Below the pieces are notes generated by a model. It searched no databases, was not told where the DNA came from, and was given only the letters and a program-made list of their open reading frames with translations. A DNA stretch of 64,000 nucleotides. Origin: Callipepla californica brunnescens (Eukaryota > Chordata > Aves > Galliformes > Odontophoridae). The stretch is taken from contig JALIRH010000035.1 in assembly GCA_023055505.1 (NCBI GenBank), forward strand, positions 3,342,382 through 3,406,381, written 5' to 3'. Below, piece after piece: positions 14,101 to 24,200 of this stretch; positions within the stretch are counted from its first letter, which is position 1; each line of letters begins with the position of its first letter. Position numbers and translations under genes: made by a program.

Positions 14101-17100
14101 AGTGCTGATTCACCATCCAGCCTGTTTGTGGCAGATGCAAATTAACGCTTGAATGGAAAAATAACTGCCCTAATTTGGTGTCTCTCAGGCTTTCTGCACG
14201 TGCTTTTCCCTTTTTGCAGGTGACTATCTTTGAGCAAAACTCTCTTCTCCCCACGCCCACCTCTGCCCCATTCTCAGCTTGAAACGCTTGCTGCAAATAT
14301 TTATACTAATCAGAAAAGAGCTAATACATTTTAATTACTGGCAGCACCTCAGTTCCACCAGGGCTCAGCAGGGGCAAACCAGCTGTAATTACTGAGCTGT
14401 TGCTGACAATCAAAGATTATTTCCTTTCTAGCAAAAACACTCTGAAATCCTTCTGAGTTCTTGCATGACCCCATAGGAGACAGAAAAGTGGGCTGAAAAA
14501 TACCAGTCAATGTGATACAACAAATTATCCATAAAAGCTAATTTGGAAAGAAGGAATTTCTTTCATTTAAGAAATAAAGAAGTTACCATGGTAACAGATA
14601 AAGAGAAAGCATTAGTTTGTTTCCAGAGAACCTCTACTACAGAAGCAGACAGTCAATATTATTGTGCCACTATGGGCACGTAAGGTAAATATCTGAAATA
14701 AAAAAGTCCCTGACCTCCAGAGCAATTCAGACACGTCTCCTTGTGGCACATGAAATTCATCTTTCTCGTCCCACACAATATAAATGAGTAGAAGTCAGTA
14801 CACCTGGAGGCCTGAGAACTACATCAGACATGTCGCAGAGCCCTCTTTAATTCATTACAGCACGGCCATTTAACTTTGCTTCACCTCTCCCAGCAGTAAA
14901 AGTGGGGGCTGAAGCTGCAACTTCAGTGATGGAGGATTCATACAAGATTTAACAGACTTGGATCAGTGTTTGTTACACACACCGCGCATCAACAAAAATT
15001 TAACAACTTCCTTGTGTGTTTGGGGGTAACACGCAGAGCTATTAAGACACCAATTCAATGTCCTCAGCAGCAGAATCCAAACCTTTTTAGACCTCAGTCA
15101 TGCTTCCAACCAGCAGGTCCTTGCTCGTCAGGGTCCCAGTTATGAGAAGACAGTTCATTCCACTCAGTAAGGACAAGTGCTGGTGGGAGCTGGGACATCC
15201 CACTGCTGTGCCAGCCCTGCAAGGGAATTTCCCACGTGTCATGACACGAGCAGAGGCTTTGGGTTGGGAGCAGGAGGGGCAGTGAGGCCTGCACTTGGCT
15301 CCCAAGGAAGAAAACATGACCTTGCAGTCTTTGGGTTCCCGTGCAATCCATTTACAGAATGAACTGCTTGTGCATAGTAATCACGCGCTGCTTTAACACA
15401 GCGAAGTAATGCAGACTGTGCCTGGAAGGTTTTCCCTTAAAGTGACTAGAAAGCACCTCAATGTTTTCTTCCCACGGCTGTGCAGGTGACACCAGACACA
15501 AGTTAGAAGCCGACGGGAAGAAATGGACCACAACCAGCACGCTGACTGTCCTGGCATATGGGCCCAACGCAACAGCCAGCTGCCTCGTTCACCACAAGGC
15601 ACTGCGAGGAGGGAAGCTGACCGTGCCTTTCCACTTTGAGGACATCCCCGACACAGGTGCTACAGCACTCTTTCAGCAGTGGCTAGCACATTTTAGCCCT
15701 CGAGCAGAGGAAGTCATGCAGATGCACGTGCAAAACTGGAACACGTGGTGTGCCACCCCATGTGTGGAATTTACTTTTCCAAGGGAGGGCCAACTGGGGG
15801 AAAAGAGGAACTCCAAACTAAGATTTTATGTGCTTTTTTTTTTTGAGTTCCTAAATACCTAAATACACATTGTTGCTGTTTTTCAGTGGCAAACACAACT
15901 CCTGCACCAACTGCACTAGAGGTGGATACGAATGTCTCTGAGAGCGTGCAGCCTACAGGTAGGCACCAACTGCTCAGCCTTTTGTTAATTAATACACAGA
16001 TCAGACAACCCTAACATCTATCACAAAGAAATACTGTACAGTGTCTCTATGTAGAGGTTGGGCTGAAAGAGAGCAGTTGCCGTCAGCACTGAGGAATATT
16101 TTGCACAGCATTCAGAACTTTGGTTTTTCCCCCAGTGACCACAGCGGAGTCAGATCTGAACAGCTATACGGACTTCTCTCCAAGCTACCCACAACATAAT
16201 GGTATGAGTTTCACTTTCATTTTTTACTCATTTTACGGTGTTAAATATATTAAGAAGGCAGGGGAACCAAAGGTGGAAAGGGAGGACTATAAATCTAACC
16301 ACAGCTCAAGATAGGGGACTCAAGCAGCCCAGAACACAAAGAATACCACAGCAGGTTTCATTTCCATGGACGGGGTTCGGTGGTAAAGCGTGACTTCTGA
16401 CTTTTATCATGTGCTTGAGGGGTTTTCCTTCAGGATCTGAAAAAACAACTGTCCCTTCTGCAGTACCAGAGAACCCATTCAGCATTATTTAGCAGCACAG
16501 CATCGATGGCAGTCCAGTAAAACCACCAACCAGCTGTCACATCTACTTGTAAGTTCAGACAGGCACTTATTAAACCAGGGCAGAAACACTACATGGAACA
16601 GCACTATAAGCCATCTTATGACTTAGAAAAGCAGCACTTCCTGCTTGTGAGGGAAGCCCTCCGTTTTACAGCCATGAAGGCAGGCAAACTCTGTCATCAG
16701 ATGCAGCACAATTACATCAACATTGGCAGCAGCCAGGCTGGATGCTCTCCTGGAGGGTCAAAAAGGCACGGCGTGAGCTGAGGCTGGCAGTTCTCAGCAT
16801 GGTTGCACTAGGTGGCACTGTGCAACAAAGATTATCAGCGCATACAGGCGGCTGAAAATTGAAGCTGTTCTACAGAACTGTTTCCAATAGGAGAATGAAG
16901 AGCTGCACCACACAAACTGCTTGACCCAAACCCACCAAAGCAGGCACGCACATCTGCTCAGTGTTACAGAGCAGGCAGTGAAAAGTCAGCTGACTGCTTT
17001 AGAGAGAACTCTTTGTTAAAAAGTGCTACATCAGCGAATACAAACTTCACAGCATGGCTACGTCCTGTTGGTAAACAACTCTGAACGGTAAGAGGGAGCA

Positions 17101-19456
17101 TAAATCTTTCAGCACAACGTGCTTATGTACTGGTAAGAAAGAAAATGCATGCAAAGTTCTGTCAGACACAGCACGCGTTCTACCAACAGATGTTAGTTAT
17201 CCCAAGATGTGCTGCCTACGTGTGTAAGGAAGTCACAACTCACCTCTGTTTCTGCAGGGCCTGGAGCAACATCACCTGCAGCAGGAGAGCCAGCCGGGAC
17301 GTCAGCTCACCACATCCCTAACGGTATGTTACATCAGCAGACGGGCTGTGGTGATGTCCCCAGGACAGCCATTCCCTCACGTTGGGTGATTTCATTTCTG
17401 AGAGCTACAAAGACAGCAAAAGTTAATCTCAGATAGGAATACAAGAAAAAAAAAAATCAACTTTAAGGAAAAAGATAGCTGCTTATTCTTGTATTTGCAA
17501 GCAGGCAATGGAAACTGAGGGAAAGTCCAAAAAAATAATTAAAAGTCAAAGCTCACCCTCCTTTTAATTTGTCTATAAATGAGAAGCATACTGGGGATTT
17601 TCTGTTCATAAAGCTTATGCAGTATTTATATTAAAAAGAAATACTGTGCTAAGGAAGAGAACATAGCATTAAGAGCTCCAGAATTCTCTTTCTGCTGCAT
17701 TACCAGGTGCTCTGCCTTCAAACCTGTTGAAAAAATATGGAATTTTCAAGCATCCCTCCTGAGAAATACCACTCTCCTTTTCATCTCTCTAGGCACAGAA
17801 ACAGCACTCGATGGCACAGCCACAGAGGAAGTTTTCAGGACAGAAGCCTCTTTCCCAAGTGAAAATGCAACTCTGATTTCCATCGTCACCTTTGGTAATA
17901 ACTCATAAATATATTATTCAGGGACAGCTTGCAAATACACAGCAAGCTTTCTAACATACTCCAGATCAAGCACACATCTCCAAAGCTAGCTTCAGTACAC
18001 TAGGGTAATGCTGACTTGCAATGCAACAGTTTTTACCATCTAGAAAAAAGCTAAATGCTATCATCTGTTGTGTGAGGATTAAGTCTGCTGACTTCAGTAA
18101 GTTTCCATAAAAGCAGAAAAACAATTTCAGCTCATGACTTAAAATTGAGCCCAGCAAGGTGTATTTTGCTTTCCCACCATTCTCATCCAGCCTGGTCCAG
18201 GATACATCATTATTGTTTTAATTAACAGAAACTCACTGGAAGCTCTTTAACAACACAAACATGCACCTGCCTCTTTTACAGAGCAAGATGTGAAATCTGA
18301 GGGCATGAGTAAGAAGGAGAAGCATTTCCTGCTGCCACTCTTGGTGGCTGTTCTCATTGTCTTGCTGCTCATCATTGTGGTGCTCTTTACGAAGAAGCTG
18401 ATAAAAGCTCACGGAGTTTGGAAGAGAGGTGAGTGACAGCACTGTCTGAGTAACTGCTTTACTCCAGAAGGGCTGAGCAGCAAAGGGACTTGTTAAAAGG
18501 AGATAAGACAGCTCCTCCAGTCCTCTGCTTAAACATTCTTCTACAGACAGCAGCTGTGACTCATTGCAAACAGCTGCCAAGGGTTCCCCTGTAACCAATG
18601 GCCTCAGATCAAGCTTCAGCCTACACAACTCAACTACACTGTTTTCCTAAGCGTATCCCTTGTGAAGGACCAGAGTTATGGCACTCTCATTTTGTACTCT
18701 CGAAAGTCTTCTATTCAAGGAAGAGAGTGAGGAAGGGTCAAGGAAAAACCTCATCATCTTAATTATATTTGATTTTTGCACAGAAAATGAAACTTCAGAC
18801 CAGACACTGGAGAGTTATAAATCCAAATCTAACGAAGAAAGCCAGGGCCACGAGAAGAACGGACAAGGTAAACAGCTACAACCAGCATCAGTTAATCTCT
18901 ACCAGATAAAGTATCACTACTGACCACAGCAGAAACAGACTGCTGTCCACCTTAATGCACAGAGACGCTTCCAAATTGCACACTGGAATACTGCAAAACT
19001 AAGCCTTTCCTACCCTGAGGCCCACCACAGAGATCACAGCTTCAGCAGGGTGACACAGAGCTGTACAAAGTTTAAAAGATTGGGTTTTTATTGAATACTT
19101 TCAACTAGATAATCCCAATGGTTCTATCTAAAAAGTTTCTGACTTTAATGTGATGAAACGCTACTAAAAACATCGTAAGCGGTACATGTGGTGAAATCAA
19201 CTGTTGTTAAACAATCCTGAATACCCTGGGTGTTTCATCATTCTGTAGCACTATAATTAATATATGTTTCGTGTAGAAGCTTCCCCCTTTATTAAATCAG
19301 TAATGAATACCTATTTATCTTTCAGTTGTCAATCAGAAGTCCAACATGCAGTACGTAAGAGAAGGATATATGGAATCAACACAGAAGGATCCAAGCGAGA
19401 AAAAGACTGCAATACCTGAGGAACAGTTAGCATGTGGAAGAGAAACAGACGTATAG
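8193..19456 (+). CDS. CRTAM: CRTAM, class-I MHC-restricted T-cell-associated molecule (12 coding exons)
   Basis: Type I membrane Ig-superfamily receptor of activated T and NK cells that binds nectin-like CADM1. Exons: 8193-8241, 10899-11045, 12831-12983, 13165-13296, 15486-15656, 15887-15958, 16136-16201, 17258-17323, 17793-17894, 18282-18428, 18784-18867, 19326-19456. The total is 1320 nt, or 439 residues. Residues 1-17 form a hydrophobic signal peptide. The V-type Ig domain spans about 18-117 (cysteines in LHCTL and YKCFYY) and the second Ig domain about 117-217 (LSCYT, ASCLV). A Thr/Ser/Pro-rich stalk covers about 218-330, the membrane segment about 335-355, and the tail contains LESYKSKS. 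N-glycosylation sequons include NIT, NGT, NAT, NTT and NVS. The protein ends ETDV, a class I PDZ ligand. All introns are phase 1. The ATG at 8193 is chosen because it opens the signal-peptide exon. Stalk exon content is the least certain part. Confidence 0.92.
8242..10898 (+). other. CRTAM: CRTAM intron 1
   Basis: A 2.7-kb intron with donor GTAAGC after the signal-peptide exon and acceptor GGCAG before the V domain. I see no RNA gene or repeat that I can name. The next long introns (11046-12830, 13297-15485, 16202-17257, 17324-17792, 17895-18281, 18429-18783, 18868-19325) likewise hold nothing recognised, apart from the orphan exon at 16434. Confidence 0.7.
16434..16490 (+). pseudogene. Orphan or decayed CRTAM stalk exon
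   Basis: A good pyrimidine tract and CAG (ending 16433) are followed by phase-1 sequence reading SEKTTVPSAVPENPFSII and then an in-frame TAG. The Thr/Ser/Pro content matches the neighbouring 66-nt stalk exons (16136-16201, 17258-17323). No GT donor in usable phase follows before the stop. It could be a dead stalk exon, or an alternative last exon giving a soluble receptor, but no AATAAA is close by. Confidence 0.35.
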
Positions 19457-20300
19457 TGAAGGGGTCCTCCTGGCAAGCCTGTAACACGTACAGAAACACC
19501 ACTGTTTTCTGATATTGATGTTTCAGCGTTCACAAATCAGTCTGATTTCAGAGAGCAGATGTAGAAATGCCTGAAATCCCAAAGACAATTTGGATTGCTT
19601 TCCTCTGAGGGTTGGTACATAGGGACAGTGCTCCTACAAATGAAGGCTGCAGTCCTCAAAACTCACGGTTGGGCTGGATGATTTCAATGATCGTCTCCAA
19701 TCGTTTTGATTCCATGATAATCAATCACTGCCAGAAGTGAAGGTCCTCAATCCAGCCTAATTGCTATAGGGTCCTGGCAATTAGTCCCAAGAACCACAGG
19801 ATATGCAGATGTACCATGCCTCACTTCTGCCACATTCCCTGCTGACCAGGGGACTTCAAGAGGCAGAAACCAATCGGGACTTCTAATATCTCATTCTGGC
19901 AAGCAAACCTGGGCACCCGGCAGTATTTAACCTTACATCCCGATCTCAAAAGTGTTTAAAAACAACACGGCTGTCCACTCGGAGTTGGCAAGGGAGGAGA
20001 GGAACCGCACGGCGGCCATTTTGTAGCCCAGGGGTGAATGGGGCTGCCTGAGGCGGGCAGCAGGACATTCCCTCTGCAGAGTCCCACGGTGTCATGAGTG
20101 GGGATCTCTTCTTTTGTAGGGTCCTCGTGCCGTGGCTCCGTAAGGCACAACCACACTCCTGAAACAAAGGGAACGTCCCGCAGGAGAAAGCTGATCCATC
20201 CTCGATCCCTCCTCACAGGACTCGCTACGGAAAACCGGGGTTGGACACCGAATTAAACAAACGCCCTTGACACGAGTGCTGGAAATATTTCACTTTTATG
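19457..20300 (+). other. CRTAM: CRTAM 3' UTR and 3' flank
   Basis: Non-coding sequence after the CRTAM stop. No AATAAA is seen for more than 1 kb. The first candidates are the weaker ATTAAA at 20252-20257 and AATAAA at 20528-20533, the latter already within the GC-rich JHY promoter block. It contains a short CR1-like fragment (19667-19725) and a YY1-type motif GCCATTTTG (20014-20022). Confidence 0.5.
19667..19725 (+). mobile_element. CR1 LINE 3'-end fragment, degenerate
   Basis: The sequence GGTTGGGCTGGATGATTTCA, followed by a decayed ATTCTATGAT-like tail (TTGATTCCATGATAATCA), matches the typical CR1 3' terminus, which reads GGTTGGACTAGATGATCTTT and then ATTCTATGA repeats. The element is sense on +. 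It is very short, so the assignment is moderate. Confidence 0.6.
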
Positions 20301-20329
20301 CGGAAAATACGAAAACACTGCTTCATTTT

Positions 20330-20930
20330 CGACGTGGGGACGGCAAGCATTCTGCCCACAGGGGCACGGCGAGCAGCTCGCAGAGCGCAGGCCAGGAACC
20401 AGCAGCGACGTCCAGGCGCCCACACCCGCTCTGCGCGCCCAAAGCGCGCTGAGGGAGCGGCGTTACCGCACGCGGCCCGCGAACGGGCGACCAAATCCCG
20501 CGCTCGCGTTTCTCCCCACGCGGTTCTAATAAACCAGCTTGAGCTGAGCGCAGCGTTCACGTGGCTTTTTATTACATCACAAGGAACCTCTCGCTCCCGT
20601 CTGGGCTCAGCACCCCGTAACCACGTTCCGCATACCCCCCCCCCCCCGCCCCGCCCGGTACTTGGTACGAGCCGCGTCTGTTGCGTAACCGTGGTGACAG
20701 CGCGACCCGCCTCACTGCTGCCGGGCGACGGGCTGTTGGCAGCCCGAGCTGTCCTGCGGTTTTCTCCGGATGGTGATGATTTAGGAGCGTTTTAAAGCCA
20801 TCGTTTGTTAAGTAACAAGAAGCGTTGGTGTGCTTTTCGCTGCCGTTGGCGGAACGACAGCGCACGCGGCGCAGAAGTTGGGTGAAAGGAGCGCGTAGCA
20901 TTTCGCAGCACTCAGGTGCCGTTCGTTGCT
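20330..20930 (+). promoter_or_regulatory. JHY: CpG-rich promoter region, probable JHY promoter
   Basis: GC- and CpG-rich block between the CRTAM end and the first JHY coding exon, with several GC-box-like stretches and a poly-C run at about 20634-20647. The first coding JHY exon begins with an acceptor AG (21201-21202), so a non-coding first exon must lie upstream, most likely here. Exact transcription start and donor are not determined. Confidence 0.6.
20685..20698 (+). promoter_or_regulatory. X-box-like RFX site in the JHY promoter
   Basis: GTAACC-GT-GGTGAC forms an inverted repeat that matches the RFX X-box consensus GTNRCC(N0-3)RGYAAC at all but one position. RFX factors with FOXJ1 drive genes of motile cilia. 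JHY is a ciliary gene, so the site fits the downstream gene better than CRTAM. Binding is inferred. Confidence 0.5.
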
Positions 20931-21235
20931 TTGTTTGAGCTCTCTTGTCCTTTCCGTGAGCTGTTTCGCACGTGTGTTAGCACTCACACATCGGGTTAAG
21001 GCAGGTGTCGTTACAAAGCAGTGGGTACCTTGGTATTTACTGCTTAAAGGAGCGTCCATGCCGTGGCTGAGAACAGACGTCTCAGCTGCAGCACATCGCG
21101 CCCTGAACTTCAGCCACGGGCACTGCCACAGCTCCTAACACGCACAGACATTTTCACTGAGCTACCACCAACGTGGTTCTCTTTCCTGTTCTCCATACAC
21201 AGGGTTGGTGCGAACCATCGACGCCCACCGCAAGG

Positions 21236-24200
21236 ATGAGTGCCTCACCTAAGGAATATACTGCAGTTTCTTCTCCGTCCACTTCTGATGAGAGCAACGA
21301 GCACGTTCCTCAGGGAGGGCTCAAGCGGCCACGCTTTCAGTCTGCCAGATGGAAAAGGCCGCCTGGAAGCAAAGGGAACGTTGGCTCGGAGCTGCACGAC
21401 TCAGATGCTGAAAGCCTTGAGCTGGAAAGGCACTCTCAGTCCCAGCTCCAGCAACAGATTCATGCCAATGAGGAGCTGGTGGGACTGAAGGCTGAGGAGA
21501 TGGAGAACGACAGCTTAGAGGAGGAAGATAGCTTGGAGAAGCTGAGTTCAGAGGTGCAGGAAGAAGCTAAGCATGGCACAGTGCAATATATAGTGCAAAA
21601 GGAAGAGAGTAACAGCAGGTAAGGCATAGGCTTTCAGTAGACGAGTGTAGTTGTTCTGACATTTTAAAGGACACACAATACCTCTTCAAGACCAATTTAG
21701 GTTGCCAGAGTACTATTAAGAACACCCCAGGACCAAATTATGTGCAAAGCTACTGTTGGGTCTTATCCACATTTGTAATCGTTATACCTCTTTCTCCAGC
21801 ACAGCCCCAAGTGTGTGTCATGTTGGCTAAAACGTGAGTGCAGGAGGTTCAGATGGACAGGAAACATGCCTCAGTGACTCTATAGGCTCTAGATTCTGCA
21901 TATAGGTGCTCATGCTACGGGCCATTTTGTTCCCATCCAGAACAGGCAAGCAGGAAGGTAGGAAGTGGCAAATACTGTAGCATTTCTGAGAAGATGAGCA
22001 AGAGGATTTCTGGAGCTGGAAGTGGGGAGAAAGGAAAGAAAACACAGAGAAAATGCATCCTCCTTTCATTCCATTTCTTTTCATTTCCTGCAGAAAGGCC
22101 TGTGCTGAGCAAACACTGTGAGAAAACATTAAGGCAAAAAGCTGATAGGTTGAAAAAAATGCAGATTTGTCCTTAAAACTGCATAAACGTAAAATTAAGA
22201 ATTAAGTGTTACCATCATTAAACATTCTTTAAAAAGCATTAACTTGCTACATAAATAAAATCAAATTTGCTGTCTTAGGCACGAAGGGTTTAACACTATA
22301 AATTGGGAATAATTCTCAAATTTAAAGGGATTAAATTAAACCTGAAGTAATAATAATGTGCAGTTTCAATTTAATTGTCTACTTAAAATAAAGTGGCAAA
22401 CAAATGAAGACTAAATGATTAATAGCATGCTTTTATTCACCTCCTCAACAGGCAAAATGGCCAGTTATTGAACATTTTATTGTGAGTGCAAATGATGTTA
22501 ATTGTCCTAGAAACATGCTCTAATTTTTAGTAATTTTTTTGACTGAATACTATGCTGAATGTGAGGCTCTTCATTAAATGGAAATTTGATTTTATTTTGT
22601 TTGAACTTAGCCTAGTAAGTACTCAAATACAGTCCATTAACCAGAGCAAATATCACAGCATATGCATATGAACCCCCCTCTCTACATCCATTACTAACCT
22701 CGGAATTTGAAGAGGAAACGCTGCATCTGTTGTCCACGTACAACACTTTTGTTGATGAGTACAGAGTCCATCTAACCTTTATATCAAGTTGGGGGGAGGA
22801 ATAAAAGGTGCACTTCTTGTCTGCAGATGATTAGAGATGAAGGAGCTCTTCACACTCATTTTGTTCCCGTGCGGTGACCTGGCCTGCGTAATCCTGTTGA
22901 GCTGCTGTGCACACATTTCAGTACAATACAGCTCTCTGGCATTATACTCTGCTATTTGAATCATTACAATTATATCAAATATTTCTATACTCATTTCAAA
23001 ATAAGGTCACCTATTTTTGTTTACCTGCAATATATGACAACTATGAATAACGTGTTCACTGGTGTAAATCATCTCTAGTATACAGGATACCATGGTACCG
23101 ATGCTTACCTGAAATGAAAAGCATTGCTAAAAAAAACATATTTTTTTTTTTTTACTTAGGACCCTCTTGAAATATTAGAATATACTTAACCAGTTGATAA
23201 ATGAGGAATAAGTGATTTATGGAAATGATTAACTATGCTGCAGTTTAGAGAGTTCAGCTTAGACAGTAGTCATCGTTAATTCTACTGAAATTTGAGAGTG
23301 GAATCTTAGCAGTACATCACTTTTATTTTACACAGCAGTATGGCTGTGCTTTGTGACATCATCAGAATGGAAACAGTATGATGCAGTTGTTTTGTCTTCT
23401 AGCTGATTCTACTTGTGCTTGTAATATCTATGCTAAGTTCAGGATTAAGGCTGCATACCACTGTGATCTGAATGTTAGGCCAATTTATCACTCACTGATA
23501 ATGAAAATTAAATATGAAAAGGAGGCCAGGCCTAAATCTTATCCTCAAACATGTTTTATAAAGCTGTTCTGGTCTTGATCCCACAAGTGGCCACACAGTA
23601 TGCACCGAAATAATTTGGATGGTTGTGTTTGCAGAACACTTGTAGGCTCAAATCGTATACTGAGAAACGTAAAACATATGCAGTTTGCACATGAATTATT
23701 TTCTGTTTCTGTTTTCAATAGGGAACAGCAGCCTGTAGACAAATATTTCAGCCTGAAGTACAATGCTAACTGGAAGAACACAAAAGAGGCATTTCAGTTT
23801 TCTGAAGTAGGAGAAACATACCACGCTGCTGAAGAAGGCAGCATGGACTTTTCCCTGGATTCATTTTACCCCCATTCCAATGGCTTCTTAGAAGAAAAAG
23901 ATCAACAGGAGGTAAAGTTTCAGGAGTCATTCTCTGAGTTTGGTACAGAATTACTAAGCTTTCATGAGCCACATGCCTTTGGCTGCAGCGAACCTTTTAG
24001 GTTACATACCAGAGGGAATGAATCCTCAGATGGCTGTTATTTCAAAGATAGTCCAGGTACATACAGCAGTGCTTTTTCTCTTCAGATTCCAGAAGATCAA
24101 CGCCAAAGAGGAAAGAAAAACTTTGTGGAAAAAAATAAACGGACTTTAGGATTGCGTACAGACGTGAACAGTTCCTACCTTCAATTACACAGCAAAAAGC

